A program made the translations under genes and the position numbers. A DNA stretch of 64,000 nucleotides from positions 2,232,001 through 2,296,000 of the forward strand of contig NZ_JAGSYB010000001.1 of NCBI RefSeq assembly GCF_025685415.1, written 5' to 3'. Each line of letters opens with the position of its first letter. Position 1 is the stretch's first letter. Below are positions 54,848-64,000 of this stretch, piece by piece. A model generated the notes under the pieces. The model had not been told where the DNA came from. It worked only from the letters and a program-made list of their open reading frames with translations, and searched no databases. This stretch comes from Terriglobus aquaticus (GTDB taxonomy: Bacteria; Acidobacteriota; Terriglobia; Terriglobales; Acidobacteriaceae).

Positions 54848-57330
54848 TAATCCAGATGTTTCAACAGATAAGGTCCAGTGCGGCTGTTCTTAACTCTTGA
54901 AATCACCTCCGGTGTGCCCTCCGCCAACACCTTTCCACCTTCATCTCCCGCTCCGGGCCCCATGTCGATCACCCAATCGGCGCCGGCGATCACCTGCATG
55001 TCGTGCTCGACTGTCACCACCGTATTTCCCGCATCCACAAGCTTCCGCAACTGTCGTTGCAACCGGTCCACGTCAGCCGGATGCAGCCCGGTCGTCGGCT
55101 CGTCCAGCACATACAGTGTCCGGCCACTCTGTGCCCGCTGTAACTCGGTCGCCAGCTTCACTCGTTGCGCCTCTCCGCCCGATAACTCCGTAGCTGCCTG
55201 GCCCAGACGAAGGTACCCCAGCCCAACCTCCTGCAGCGTCTCGAGAGCTCGCGCAATCGTCGCTTCCTCTGCGAAGAACTCAGCGGCCATATCCACCGTC
55301 ATCCCCAGCACATCTGCCACGCTCTTCCCGCGGTACAGCACCTCCAATGTCTTCGCGTTGAAACGTGCCCCGTGGCACGTGGGGCACGGGCTGTACACGC
55401 TCGGCAGAAACAGCAGTTCCACACAGACGAAACCCTCGCCTGCGCACGTCTCGCACCGGCCTTTTGCCACGTTGAATGAGAACCGTCCCGCATCGTAGCG
55501 CCGCGATCGCGCCAGCTTGGTTTCTGCAAATATCCGACGCACATGATCGAACAGCCCTGTATAGGTCGCCATATTCGACCGTGGTGTCCTGCCGATCGGC
55601 TTCTGATCTACCACCACCAGCCGACGTATCTCCTCCACGCCTTCGACGACTCGTCCGCCTATCACGCTCACAACGGCTTCGGACGGGCCATCCCCCGCCT
55701 CTTCGTCCTGAATGTCGATGGTCTGCCCCAACCGCGTCGCCACCAGTTCTACAAGGGCCTGGCTCACCAGAGTCGACTTACCAGACCCTGACACACCCGT
55801 CACCGCGGTCAACACCCCAAGCGGAAATCTTGCTTCTATATCCAGAAGATTGTTTCGCGTCACGCCCTGCAAGGTCAGCCAGCCCGATGGCGGTCGCCGC
55901 TCCGCATCATCGACCGTTGCGGGTGCAAACAGATAGCGACGAGTCTCCGAGCGCTCAACAGCACGCAAACCTTCTGGGGGGCCGGAATACAAGATCTCGC
56001 CGCCCTTTTCGCCGGCCCCTGGCCCCACATCGACGATCCAGTCCGCCCGCCGCACCACGTCCAACTCGTGCTCCACCACAAAGAGTGAATTGCCACTTTG
56101 CTTTAGAGCGTCCAGCGCGTCCAACAGCGCCGCCGTATCCGCCGGATGTAATCCCGCAGAAGGCTCGTCCAGCACGTACACCACACCGAACAGATTCGAG
56201 TGCAACTGCGTCGCAAGGCGCAACCGCTGCAACTCACCCGGCGACAACGTTGGCGTGCTGCGCTCAAGCGACAAATATCCGAGCCCCAGATTCAACAAGA
56301 CCTTGAGTCTGTCCCCGATCTCACAGGTGATGCGCCGCGTCACTTCTTTCTTTTCCGGATTGGCAGGATGAGCGTTCCCGCCGGCTCTCCCATACGGCTC
56401 GATGACCGCCGCCAGCCGCTTCAGGGGCAGCGCCGCAATGTCCGCAATGTCCATGCCCGCAAACTTCACCGACAGCGCTTCAGGTCGCAGCCGCTTGCCG
56501 TGACAAACGTCACACACTTCCGAAATCATGAAGCGCGCGACGCGCTTCTTCATCATCGCGCTGTGTGTCTTCGCGAACGTCTCGAAGACGTGTCGCTTCG
56601 CGCTCGTGAAGGTTCCCATGTATCCCGGCTCAAGCTTTCGCTTCAGCGCCTGCCGGGTCTCGGCAGGCGTGAGGCCCGGATACACCGGCACCTGCGGCTG
56701 ATCTTCCGTAAACAAGATCCAATCGCGATCCTGCTTCGGCAGATCCCGCCACGGCCGGTCGACGTCGTACCCGAGCGAGACCAGGATGTCGCGCTGATTC
56801 TGCCCACCCCAGGCCGTCGGCCACGCGGCAATGGCTCGTTCGCGGATCGTCAGCGAAGCGTCGGGCACCATCGACTGCTCAGTGACCGTGTACACGCGGC
56901 CGAGCCCATGACATTTGGAACACGCGCCCTCCGCCGTGTTGGGTGAGAAGGACTCTGCATAGAGCAAAGCCTGTCCGCGTGGATAGTCACCCGCCCGCGA
57001 ATACAGCATCCGCAACAAATTCGAAAGGGTTGTCACAGACCCGACAGACGATCGCGTTGTCGGTGCTCCCCTTTGCTGCTGCAGAGCTACCGCAGGTGGC
57101 AAGCCCTCGATAGAATCCACCGCGGGGACCGAGAGCTGGTGAAACAAGCGCCGCGCGTAAGGGGATACAGACTCCAAGTAACGCCGCTGCGCCTCCGCAT
57201 ATAGCGTCCCGAATGCCAGCGAAGACTTGCCCGAACCTGAGACGCCGGTGAACACCACGAGAGCATCTCGCGGGATTGTCACATCCACATTTCGCAGGTT
57301 GTGCTCGCGGGCACCACGCACGCGCACCAT
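54847..57330 (-). CDS. UvrA2-type ABC excinuclease ATPase
   Basis: About 827 residues from the ATG at 57330, which matches the family start [12 protein letters not shown]; the frame is open 14 codons further. Two ABC modules, each with a P-loop ([10 protein letters not shown] and [11 protein letters not shown]), signature motifs [12 protein letters not shown] and [12 protein letters not shown], and Walker [13 protein letters not shown] / [12 protein letters not shown]. Zinc-finger Cys pairs ([24 protein letters not shown]...CPTCHG) are kept. It is about 110 residues shorter than UvrA, consistent with UvrA2/DrrC proteins that lack the UvrB-binding domain. Suggests damage or drug tolerance rather than core repair. 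Confidence 0.92.
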   Translation of the reverse strand: MVRVRGAREHNLRNVDVTIPRDALVVFTGVSGSGKSSLAFGTLYAEAQRRYLESVSPYARRLFHQLSVPAVDSIEGLPPAVALQQQRGAPTTRSSVGSVTTLSNLLRMLYSRAGDYPRGQALLYAESFSPNTAEGACSKCHGLGRVYTVTEQSMVPDASLTIRERAIAAWPTAWGGQNQRDILVSLGYDVDRPWRDLPKQDRDWILFTEDQPQVPVYPGLTPAETRQALKRKLEPGYMGTFTSAKRHVFETFAKTHSAMMKKRVARFMISEVCDVCHGKRLRPEALSVKFAGMDIADIAALPLKRLAAVIEPYGRAGGNAHPANPEKKEVTRRITCEIGDRLKVLLNLGLGYLSLERSTPTLSPGELQRLRLATQLHSNLFGVVYVLDEPSAGLHPADTAALLDALDALKQSGNSLFVVEHELDVVRRADWIVDVGPGAGEKGGEILYSGPPEGLRAVERSETRRYLFAPATVDDAERRPPSGWLTLQGVTRNNLLDIEARFPLGVLTAVTGVSGSGKSTLVSQALVELVATRLGQTIDIQDEEAGDGPSEAVVSVIGGRVVEGVEEIRRLVVVDQKPIGRTPRSNMATYTGLFDHVRRIFAETKLARSRRYDAGRFSFNVAKGRCETCAGEGFVCVELLFLPSVYSPCPTCHGARFNAKTLEVLYRGKSVADVLGMTVDMAAEFFAEEATIARALETLQEVGLGYLRLGQAATELSGGEAQRVKLATELQRAQSGRTLYVLDEPTTGLHPADVDRLQRQLRKLVDAGNTVVTVEHDMQVIAGADWVIDMGPGAGDEGGKVLAEGTPEVISRVKNSRTGPYLLKHLD

Positions 57331-57474
57331 GCCGCTCTTCTGGCTGCTTCCCTCTTTTGCTGTTCCTCCCAAATTGCGCCTCGCCGTGGACCTCTTCGGG
57401 TACCTACTTCTGCTCTAAGATGCCTTTAGCTTGACGGTGAGAGTCAGGCATTCACGGATCACAGCCACGAACCC

Positions 57475-57486
57475 GAGGTTAACCTC
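57475..57486. promoter_or_regulatory. 12-bp palindrome upstream of the uvrA2 gene
   Basis: GAGGTTAACCTC is a perfect palindrome about 145 bases before the uvrA2 start. The 265-base gap between this gene and the ABM gene holds no supported frame. It could be an operator, but no clear -35/-10 pair was found beside it. Confidence 0.35.
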
Positions 57487-57595
57487 AGGCTGAATATGGC
57501 TCGCGACGCCCATGCCACACTTCTGGAACTGCGCTTCACAACCCGGGAGGAATGAGTCGGCTCACGCGATACAGCAATGGTGCTTGGGAAGACTT

Positions 57596-57889
57596 CTACT
57601 TCGTCGCGAGTAGATCCGCCATGTGCAGTTGTGGCGCGCTCGCAAAGAGTTCTTCCGCTTTTGCGAAAAGTGCCTTCGCAACCTCTCCGGTAGCGTGTGC
57701 TTGACGGCCATCCTCATCGGCAAAGGTGTCGAAGATACCGAACGTCGCCGGTCCTGTTTGGAACGCGAACCATTTCAATGTGTCGGGCTCCTGCAAAACA
57801 AGCTGCTTGGCCGACGTTAGAAGATCGGCTACCTCTTGTTCCTTGCCAGGTTTCGCTTCGAGAAGTACCAGAATGCCACAACGATCCAT
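57596..57889 (-). CDS. ABM-domain (antibiotic biosynthesis monooxygenase-like) protein
   Basis: It has 97 residues. The family pattern of a dimeric ferredoxin-like fold is clear: GILVLLEAKPGKEQEVADLL, DTLKWFAFQTGPATFGIFDTFADEDGRQAHATGEVA. The domain is used both in quinone/haem-degrading oxygenases and in small stress proteins of unknown role. No catalytic residues of haem degraders are evident. It lies between the uvrA2 gene and the dehydrogenase cluster. Confidence 0.85.
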   Translation of the reverse strand: MDRCGILVLLEAKPGKEQEVADLLTSAKQLVLQEPDTLKWFAFQTGPATFGIFDTFADEDGRQAHATGEVAKALFAKAEELFASAPQLHMADLLATK

Positions 57890-57995
57890 GCGACTCTCCT
57901 TCTGCCTTATTGCGCGACGTCAAGCGGGTATGAGCTCGATGATTATCCGATCCGAACGAGACGAAGCGGAGAGCTCTAGGCCGTGCCGTCCTCAA

Positions 57996-58029
57996 GTGCT
58001 CGGACCCTCTGCCAGGAGGGCCCGAGCAC
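57996..58029 (-). terminator. strong hairpin after the formaldehyde dehydrogenase gene
   Basis: GTGCTCGG-A-CCCTC and GAGGG-C-CCGAGCAC pair as a 14-bp stem with a single A/C mismatch around the loop TGCCAG. It begins only 5 bases after the stop codon at 58035 in minus-strand direction. The following T-run is weak (TTGAGG). Confidence 0.65.
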
Positions 58030-58034
58030 CTCTC

Positions 58035-59201
58035 CTACGCTGCTTGTGGGTGCAGGATTACTTTGTGCCATCCCTCGACGCGCTTATCGAAGTTCTTGTA
58101 AGCATCAGGTGCTTCGCTCAGCGGCAACTCATGGGAGATGATCGCGGATGGGTTCGCGCGGCCGTTGTGAATGAGTTCCATCAGCTTACGGTTATAGGCC
58201 TTTACGTTGCACTGACCCGTGCCGATCTTCTGCCCTTTAAACCAGAACTTGCCGAAGTCGAAGGCAATTTCCCCCTTCTTCGCAAGCTCGTCCGCGCCGC
58301 CCGGATCCTGTGGAACGAACACTCCTACAACGCCGATGCTCCCCGTGAACTTAACCGCGTTCACCAGCGAGTTCATCACAAGGTTGGGCACCTCCTTTCC
58401 TTGCGGCGTATGGCACTGGTACCCGATGCATTCGCAACCACAGTCTGTACCCTGTCCGCTTGTAGCGTCGAGTATCTGCTGGACTTCACGACCCTCATCT
58501 TCAACGATGGGGGTAGCACCTAGCTTCTCTGCCAAGGCGAGCCGATCGGTATTGTGATCCACGACGAAGATCCGGCTGGCTCCCTGCACACGCGCGGACA
58601 GCGTGGCCATCAGTCCCACCGGGCCGGAGCCGTAGATTACGACCGAGTCGCCGGGTGTCAGATTGGCTAGACGAGTTGAGTGCCAGCCAGTTGGGAAGAT
58701 GTCCGACAACATGACATAGTCGCGCTCTTTCTCCGCCGCGTCCTCCGGCAGGACAAGGCAGTTGTAATCGCCATAGGGAACCCGAAGAAGTTGGGCCTGG
58801 CCGCCGCGATATGGTCCCATATCGGCGAAGCCATATGCGGCACCAGCCATATTGGGCATCACGCTGCGATCTGCCGTTGTGAGACAGAAGGCAGAGAGCC
58901 CGCGCTCGCAATTGGCACAGAATCCGCAACCGATGTTGAAGGGGAGAACAACGCGATCGCCAACCTTCACCCGATCGACTGCCTTGCCAACCGCGATGAC
59001 CTCTCCCATATTTTCATGCCCGAGCACACTGTTTGCTGGCATGTCTGTGCGGCCCTCGTACATATGAAGGTCTGACCCGCAGATGTTCGTGGTGGTGATA
59101 CGAACCAGTACGTCGGTTTGTTTTTCGATGGTTGCGTCGTCGACATTGTCGACGGAGACCTTGCGAGGACCGTGGTACACGAGCGCTTTCATGGTTTGCA
59201 C
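58035..59201 (-). CDS. zinc alcohol dehydrogenase, glutathione-independent formaldehyde dehydrogenase type
   Basis: It has 388 residues (or 385 from the ATG at 59192). Medium-chain zinc dehydrogenase: catalytic zinc ligands in NICGSDLH, the GHE of VLGHENMGEV and a later acidic residue; structural zinc at CGFCANCERGLSAFC. NAD-binding GSGPVGLMAT. Details such as the YGFADMGPYRGGQAQLLRVPYGDYNC segment and CECIGYQCH fit the FdhA/putida formaldehyde dehydrogenase subgroup, which oxidises aldehydes without glutathione. A second zinc dehydrogenase gene precedes it by about 150 bases with a large hairpin between. Confidence 0.9.
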   Translation of the reverse strand: MQTMKALVYHGPRKVSVDNVDDATIEKQTDVLVRITTTNICGSDLHMYEGRTDMPANSVLGHENMGEVIAVGKAVDRVKVGDRVVLPFNIGCGFCANCERGLSAFCLTTADRSVMPNMAGAAYGFADMGPYRGGQAQLLRVPYGDYNCLVLPEDAAEKERDYVMLSDIFPTGWHSTRLANLTPGDSVVIYGSGPVGLMATLSARVQGASRIFVVDHNTDRLALAEKLGATPIVEDEGREVQQILDATSGQGTDCGCECIGYQCHTPQGKEVPNLVMNSLVNAVKFTGSIGVVGVFVPQDPGGADELAKKGEIAFDFGKFWFKGQKIGTGQCNVKAYNRKLMELIHNGRANPSAIISHELPLSEAPDAYKNFDKRVEGWHKVILHPQAA

Positions 59202-59291
59202 CTTTCTGCTGCCAGCGAGCTCGCTGGAAGACGAAGTTGATGGAGGTCTTTGGAAGACGCGTCGAAGAACAGCATGTCTCCAGGAGTGTGC

Positions 59292-59328
59292 CTCCTCAGG
59301 CGCGGTTCGCAGCCATGCGCCTGAGGAG
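59292..59328. repeat. 12-bp perfect stem-loop between two dehydrogenase genes
   Basis: CTCCTCAGGCGC and GCGCCTGAGGAG form a perfect 12-bp stem with a 13-base loop. It sits between the stop of the upstream dehydrogenase (59351) and the start of the next (59201). No T-run follows, so it may be a processing site or attenuator as well as a terminator. Confidence 0.6.
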
Positions 59329-59350
59329 CTTCGTTACAAGCCGGGCAACG

Positions 59351-60520
59351 CTAGTTCGGCCGGAAGACCGCCCTCAGGATGCCGTCCTTTTTGTGCTTGA
59401 ACATGTCGTACCCTTTTGGCGACTCTTCCAAAGAGAAGGTATGCGTCGCCAGAAAGCTGGTGTCCAGTTCGCCTTTGCGCGCATGCTCAAGAAGCCGATT
59501 CATGTACTTCTGACCATGCTGCTGTGCAGTCTTTACGGTTAGCCCTTTGTTCATGATCACGCCGATGGGAAACTTGTCCATCAGGCCATAGACTCCGAGG
59601 ATCGACAGCGTTCCCCCCTTCCGGATGGCCATGATCGCTTGGCGCAAGGCTTCGCCTCGATCGGTTTCGAGACGAAGAGCCTGCTTCACAACGTCGTACT
59701 TGGCCATAAATCCTGTGCCGTGCGCTTCCATGCCAACCGCGTCGATACATGCATCGGGGCCCCGACCGCCCGTCATCTCCTTCAATGTGTCCAGGACGCT
59801 ATCGACGGTTGAGTAGTCGATCGTTTCGGAGCCACAGTGCTCCCGCGCCGCAGCGAGCCGTTCCGGAAAGCGATCGATGGCGATGACCCTCTCCGCGCCC
59901 AACAGGTAAGCACTTCTTTGCGCCATCAATCCCACCCCACCGCAACCCCACACAGCGACAGTCGCACCCGGTGTCACGCAGAAATCTGCGCCCATATAGC
60001 CGGTGGGAGCAGCGTCGGAGAGGAACAGCACTTGCTCGTCGCGCAAGCCCTCAGGCACTCTGAAGCAATCAATATCTCCATGTGGAACACGGACGTATTG
60101 CGCGTGCGATCCAGCGTAACCACCAAATGCGTGTGTGTAGCCGTAGATGCCAGCGGTTGTGCCTCCCAGCAACGGCTCCTGTAACTCAGCGTTTGGATTT
60201 GTGTTGTCGCACAGTGACCAAAGGTCGTGCTGGCAAAACCAGCAATGTCCGCAACAGATAAAGGACGGAACGACCACGCGGTCGCCTTTTTTCACCTTGC
60301 GTACATCGGGGCCGGTCTCCACGACTTCTCCCATGAACTCATGCCCAATCACATCGCCCGCGCGCATGGTCGGGATGTATCCGTCGATGAAGTGCAAATC
60401 GGAGCCGCAGGTCGTGGAAGAGCTAACCCGCAGAATGACGTCATGCGGATTTACGATCGCGGGATCAGGGACGGTCTCGACCCGCAGGTCATTGACACCA
60501 TTCCAACAGAGTGCTCGCAT
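59351..60520 (-). CDS. zinc-dependent alcohol dehydrogenase (second)
   Basis: It has 389 residues. Similar overall plan: TTCGSDLHFIDG and GHEFMGEVVE for the catalytic zinc, CGHCWFCQHDLWSLC for the structural zinc, GCGGVGLMAQ as NAD site. FGGYAGSHAQYVRVPHGDIDC and LSDAAPTGYMGADF match the glutathione-independent aldehyde/alcohol dehydrogenases common in Acidobacteria and Proteobacteria. The substrate is unknown. It starts 9 nt after the SRPBCC gene and shares its transcript. Confidence 0.9.
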   Translation of the reverse strand: MRALCWNGVNDLRVETVPDPAIVNPHDVILRVSSSTTCGSDLHFIDGYIPTMRAGDVIGHEFMGEVVETGPDVRKVKKGDRVVVPSFICCGHCWFCQHDLWSLCDNTNPNAELQEPLLGGTTAGIYGYTHAFGGYAGSHAQYVRVPHGDIDCFRVPEGLRDEQVLFLSDAAPTGYMGADFCVTPGATVAVWGCGGVGLMAQRSAYLLGAERVIAIDRFPERLAAAREHCGSETIDYSTVDSVLDTLKEMTGGRGPDACIDAVGMEAHGTGFMAKYDVVKQALRLETDRGEALRQAIMAIRKGGTLSILGVYGLMDKFPIGVIMNKGLTVKTAQQHGQKYMNRLLEHARKGELDTSFLATHTFSLEESPKGYDMFKHKKDGILRAVFRPN

Positions 60521-60529
60521 GCTGAACTC

Positions 60530-61204
60530 CTACACTGCGGCGATCGCGCGGGGCCACGCGGCTGGATTGCGGGATAGGGTGGGGATCTCGCCGGTTTCAA
60601 CCAGCGACTTGAAGCGGCGGAGCAGCTTCATGAGCAGTGCTCGATCCAGGGAGCGGGTAAACCGTACGAATGCGCTGGTAAGTGTGCTGTCGGGCAGGGG
60701 TGAAACACTCAGGGTGACCACTGTTCCAAATTCGGCCGGTATTGCGTCACGAAACCGAAGGGACATCTCGTGAGGAACGGTTGCACCGGGCTCAGACCGC
60801 CATTGGAAGCTCGTCCCTTCAACCTGTTTGATCAGCCGCGAAGTCCATGTGATTTCGTGTTGCCCGGGAAGACTGATACGCATGCGGAACCGGTCCTCGC
60901 CCTCGCGGGAAACCTGAACTACATCTCCGAAAACCTGTGACATGGTCGCCGGATCTCGCCACGAACGGTAGAGCACGTCTCGCGGCTTGCCGATGGTGAC
61001 TACGCCCGTGATCGGCTGTGACGAGTGACTGTTATGTCCTGCTGCTTCTTGCTCAGATCTGGCGAACGCGCCGTAGACAATCAGTCCGGTGCCAGCCGCC
61101 ACAGAGAGCGCTCCTCCAACTCCTCGTTTTCGCAAGCCAAGCAGCACTGCAACGCTGCCTATAGCCGCACAGGTACAGCGACTTATTGTCGAGCCATTCA
61201 TCAA
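60530..61204 (-). CDS. membrane-anchored SRPBCC (START-like) protein
   Basis: It has 224 residues. Two weak hydrophobic segments at about 10-50 include a glycine-rich stretch (GVGGALSVAAGTGLIVYGAF). The SRPBCC/cyclase domain at about 62-205 has ITGVVTIGKPRDVLYRSWRDPATMSQVFGDVVQVS, HEITWTSRLIKQVEGTSFQWRSEPGA and the long C-terminal helix SLDRALLMKLLRRFKSLVETGE. SRPBCC domains bind hydrophobic ligands. It is first in the transcript with the two zinc dehydrogenases, a pairing I have seen described for other genomes. Confidence 0.85.
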   Translation of the reverse strand: MMNGSTISRCTCAAIGSVAVLLGLRKRGVGGALSVAAGTGLIVYGAFARSEQEAAGHNSHSSQPITGVVTIGKPRDVLYRSWRDPATMSQVFGDVVQVSREGEDRFRMRISLPGQHEITWTSRLIKQVEGTSFQWRSEPGATVPHEMSLRFRDAIPAEFGTVVTLSVSPLPDSTLTSAFVRFTRSLDRALLMKLLRRFKSLVETGEIPTLSRNPAAWPRAIAAV

Positions 61205-61710
61205 AGCACCATCATTCTGACTAGAAGACTAGAGCGACATGCGCCGACCATGGGCGGAGATAGCACATGGCCAAGCAACAGCAGGTGTGTTGTTTGTTAA
61301 GTACGATTTTGTCGTGAACTGACGTCGAGTCAGGTCCAGCGTCTGTGAACCCCAATTAGTAAGAAGCCATGGGCAGAAGCCGGTGAGCAAAGGACTCAAG
61401 ATCGATTCGAAGTTGCCACGATCACTGCGTGTTCTGATCCTGCAAAGTGGATCTTTACCTGTCAGCTCCGCTTGATCAGAGGCGAAGGCTGTATAGAGAG
61501 TTAGGAGCGGTTTGTAGCGGAGAAGCGTTGCCCTACGAGCTCACCCACGAAGGGGCCTCTGGGCTACGTCGATTCTTGGAATCTTGCTGTACGTACGCGC
61601 GAGATCTGCAATCGATGAGGGCTCACCACACTCGAAGTTGTCCATCGGTCCGACGCTTACGCTACGATGTACGGTTCCGAGCCGACGCCAGCCCGCCACT
61701 TCGCAAGTGC
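61205..61710. other. about 500 bases without a supported gene
   Basis: Between the SRPBCC start and the 3' end of the radical SAM gene. A frame of about 107 codons on the plus strand overlaps the radical SAM gene and has no codon or motif support. A 30-codon frame (61383 on) has no support either. It contains the promoter region of the SRPBCC transcript, but no clear promoter pair or hairpin was identified. Confidence 0.5.
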
Positions 61711-63714
61711 CTACGCCGTGAGCGAGGCGTCGAAGGTAATCCATCCATCCTTGTGCAGTTCATGGATTAGCTGTTCGATAAGTTCGGTTAAGTCATACGT
61801 GTCGCTTAATCCGTATTCCTGTCGCAGGAACGAGCCAATCTCCGCCCCGGAGCCCGCCCCGAAAAGCTTGAGAAGCTTGGCGAGAAAGGGAGAGATGCAG
61901 TGAAGGCGAAGCGTGGAATCGTCTTTACGCGATGCATAGAAGGACTGCATTGAAGTTGGCTCATCGCCGGCGGCCAATGCCGCCGTCAACGCAGAGAGGC
62001 TGTAACTTAACGTGAGCACTTGGACCGATGTTGCGAGCCGCCACCCTTTTTGCCTTGCATACAAACCTCTAGCTTCTCCGGCCGATGCGAGAGTAGCTTC
62101 GACCCTGAGCAGAGTAGAAACAACTGGATCCGATCGAAACTCTCCTTCTTGCACAAAGCGAAGGAAGTCCGATCGAGCGATGTCACGCGCGTAATACCGG
62201 CGTAGTTCTCCTGCATTGCGACATCTCGTAGACTCTTCGCTCCACGCGAGCCATTGTTTGTGCAAGTCCAGTGGAGTGACTCGCCTGACGAGGGCGCACA
62301 GCAGCCAACGGAAGTGTTCGGTGATCATGCTCAGCCATTCGCGAAGGTCAAAGAGCATCGTCCAATCAAGGTCGGGCGTGGGAATCCGGTAGAAATTCGA
62401 GAAGATGTCCGGGTTCTCCCGGATCAGCGTGACTTCCATGTCGGCCTGGCTCAGGCCTTGGTGCGACATGCTCGAGTTGAAGTCCGTGAGGATTAGATCG
62501 GCCGCATGCCTGGTCTGCAGCGGAGTGCCTGCCAACGGCGCCAACAAATTCAGTTGAGGATGGGAGCGCTTGCACCGAGCTGACCGCATATAGATCTGCA
62601 ACGTGTCAGCTACATCTGCCCAGTTCTCTTCGGGAAAGCCGACGATCAGTGACGCCGTGGTACGGATACCAACGTCCTCACAGGCCTGCAGCATGGCTTC
62701 CGCTTTCGCCGGATCCAGATCTTTATCGATAATCCGCTGCATGCGCGTCGAGCCGGACTCGATGCCGAAGAATAGTCCACGGCAGCCGCTGCTTGCCATC
62801 TGCTGCAGCAACTCAGCATCAACGCAGTCCGTACGTGCGCTGCAGTCCCAAGTGAACGCTTCGCCCGACGCGCGCAGCGTTTCGCAAAAGGCAACTACTC
62901 GCTTGCGATCCACGGTGAACATGTCGTGCACGAGCTCAAAATGGCTGATTCCATAGGTCTCCGCGATCTGCCGCATGTCCGCCAACACCCGCTCCGGCGA
63001 ACGAAGGCGGAAGCGTCGGCGAAAAAAGTCATTGGTCGAGCAGAAGCTGCAGGAGAACGGGCAGCCCCGACCCAATTCGATGGAGGCCGAGGTTGCATCC
63101 CGAAGATAACTGCTCAGGTGATACGCAGGAGAGGGCAGGGAATCCAGATCTTCGATGACGGGTGGACTAGCTGTTCGATACACCTGGTTGCCGTCGCGAA
63201 AACAGAGCCCAGGCACATCCGCGAAACGATAATTCCCGCAAAGTTCACGGAGAAAGATTGGCAAGGAGCGCTCAACTTCACCCCGCAGAACGAAACCGAC
63301 TGCGGGGAAGCGGCGAAGTACCGCCTCATCCACCACAGAAGCCTGGGGACCGCCAAAGAGGACCATCGCGTGCGGTCGAAGCCGTTTGATGGCATCTGCA
63401 ATCCTCAGGCTGAGAGGGAACGAGCTACAGATCGAACTCAGGCCGTACACATCCGCGTTAGAGCGGACCGCCAGCGCTCCCATGTAGTCCGCGAATTCGT
63501 CCATGCAGGGTTGTTCGCCATTCAACGCGAAGCGAAGGTACTCCGCATTCACATCGAACAGGTGCGGGAGGTCGCCCCACTGCTCCAGTACCGACGCGAC
63601 GGACAGGATGCCGAGCTGCGGCTGCAAGGCTGCCTGTTGCACGGCCCTGCTAAGGATCTCCTCGCGGGAGCGAAATTCCGTAATCGTCGGTGCAGTGACG
63701 AGAGCGAAATGCAT
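61711..63714 (-). CDS. radical SAM enzyme with cobalamin-binding-like N-terminus
   Basis: It has 667 residues. The N-terminal about 150 residues look like a B12-binding Rossmann domain (VYGLSSICSSFPLSLRIADAIKRLRPHAMVLFGGPQAS), although no DxHxxG motif is present. The radical SAM core has GRGCPFSCSFCS (Cys218, 222, 225) and GGxE-like FFGIESGSTRMQRI. The last about 250 residues are mostly helical, with no name I can give; the end (PFLAKLLKLFGAGSGAEIGSFLRQEYGL...LIEQLIHELHKDGWITF) resembles the small winged-helix recognition domains of peptide-modifying enzymes, but this is a loose likeness. It lies 33 nt downstream of a gene that runs off the window. Confidence 0.85.
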   Translation of the reverse strand: MHFALVTAPTITEFRSREEILSRAVQQAALQPQLGILSVASVLEQWGDLPHLFDVNAEYLRFALNGEQPCMDEFADYMGALAVRSNADVYGLSSICSSFPLSLRIADAIKRLRPHAMVLFGGPQASVVDEAVLRRFPAVGFVLRGEVERSLPIFLRELCGNYRFADVPGLCFRDGNQVYRTASPPVIEDLDSLPSPAYHLSSYLRDATSASIELGRGCPFSCSFCSTNDFFRRRFRLRSPERVLADMRQIAETYGISHFELVHDMFTVDRKRVVAFCETLRASGEAFTWDCSARTDCVDAELLQQMASSGCRGLFFGIESGSTRMQRIIDKDLDPAKAEAMLQACEDVGIRTTASLIVGFPEENWADVADTLQIYMRSARCKRSHPQLNLLAPLAGTPLQTRHAADLILTDFNSSMSHQGLSQADMEVTLIRENPDIFSNFYRIPTPDLDWTMLFDLREWLSMITEHFRWLLCALVRRVTPLDLHKQWLAWSEESTRCRNAGELRRYYARDIARSDFLRFVQEGEFRSDPVVSTLLRVEATLASAGEARGLYARQKGWRLATSVQVLTLSYSLSALTAALAAGDEPTSMQSFYASRKDDSTLRLHCISPFLAKLLKLFGAGSGAEIGSFLRQEYGLSDTYDLTELIEQLIHELHKDGWITFDASLTA

Positions 63715-63747
63715 TTGCGATCCGGGGCCCTAGCGTAGACCGACGAG

Positions 63748-64000
63748 CTACGGTGCCCAGCCTTCCTGCTCGAGGCGGAGGTCCAGACTATACGTTGTCG
63801 ATCCCGACGCTTCGGAAGAAGGCGCGGCGCTTGCATCGAGATATGTCGGACGCTGTGCGGTAGAGCAAACTTTCTGGAAGGGCAGATCCTCTACCTTCAA
63901 AAGCTGCTTCAGATCTTCCAGAAATCGCCTGCCCTCTTCGGTATCGGGAATTTTGATTTTCAACCCCGTGTCAGGCTGTACGGTTGGGCTAAGGATCTTC
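63748..64000 (-). CDS. 3' end of an unknown gene (5' end outside the window)
   Basis: At least 84 codons, open to the right edge of the window. A TTG at 63963 could look like a start, but the frame is open past it to the edge with KILSPTVQPDTG, so this is more probably the C-terminus of a longer protein. The visible part has a charged helix (EEGRRFLEDLKQLLKVEDL), one Cys, a Ser/Ala-rich stretch and the end LEQEGWAP. I do not recognise it. It is upstream of, and co-directional with, the radical SAM gene, separated by 33 bases, so they are probably co-transcribed. Confidence 0.6.
   Translation of the reverse strand, partial: KILSPTVQPDTGLKIKIPDTEEGRRFLEDLKQLLKVEDLPFQKVCSTAQRPTYLDASAAPSSEASGSTTYSLDLRLEQEGWAP

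Noticed and set aside
61447-61770. Plus-strand 107-codon frame
   Set aside because: It overlaps the end of the radical SAM gene and shows no signal, SD or motif.
63748-63963. 71-residue RiPP precursor starting at a TTG
   Set aside because: The frame remains open upstream to the window edge, so a short precursor is not supported by this sequence alone.
1-64000. CRISPR arrays, prophage, insertion sequences and integrase attachment sites
   Set aside because: No spaced repeats, transposase or integrase reading frames, or duplicated tRNA ends were seen.

Overview
The window is GC-rich, gene-dense bacterial chromosome. It looks like an acidobacterium of the class Terriglobia (the Terriglobus / Granulicella / Edaphobacter kind). 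The pointers are a very large TonB-dependent receptor with an N-terminal carboxypeptidase-regulatory-like domain, many exported glycoside hydrolases, a serine/threonine kinase with a TPR tail, Kdo synthesis genes, a Tat-exported PaoABC-type oxidoreductase and frequent GTG/TTG starts. No phage, transposase, CRISPR array or rRNA was seen. One tRNA gene, tRNA-Ser(UGA), is present.

Layout. 1-5.5 kb: 3'-truncated hflX, then hfq (minus strand), divergent from a sugar aminotransferase and the Kdo genes kdsA and kdsD. 5.5-14 kb: Tat-signal GH32 enzyme, small membrane or exported proteins, an SH3 lipoprotein, a beta-propeller lipoprotein, a Fur/PerR regulator divergent from an exported GH5-like enzyme, and a large exported unknown. 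13.9-20.9 kb: a long minus-strand run aroC-def-fmt-DUF2203-tatB-tatC-unknown-terC-MOSC. 21-26.5 kb: two different diguanylate cyclases around a secreted CocE-type hydrolase. 26.6-33 kb: hemL, purM-purN, a bidirectional terminator, an HtrA protease, coaE and folD. 33-39 kb: a MacB-like permease, the tRNA and a periplasmic molybdenum aldehyde oxidoreductase (paoABC). 39-43.4 kb: a kinase-TPR gene whose C-terminal part is split by two apparent frameshifts, and a LolA-like exported protein.

43.7-54.7 kb is the most interesting block. A TonB receptor has a near-consensus promoter with an 18-bp palindrome just downstream of it. A LacI-type regulator is divergent, followed by a GH2 enzyme whose active site has the Ser-Asp form typical of exo-beta-D-glucosaminidases (chitosan degradation), an APC-superfamily permease and a GH3 glycosidase. 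I read this as an amino-sugar oligosaccharide (chitosan-type) utilisation locus. It has no SusD, PTS or ABC uptake genes, so the APC permease is a candidate amino-sugar transporter.

54.8-64 kb: a UvrA2-type ATPase, an ABM-domain protein, two zinc alcohol/formaldehyde dehydrogenases and a membrane-anchored SRPBCC protein with strong intergenic hairpins, a 0.5-kb non-coding stretch, a radical SAM enzyme with a cobalamin-binding-like N-terminus, and the 3' end of an unknown gene running off the window.
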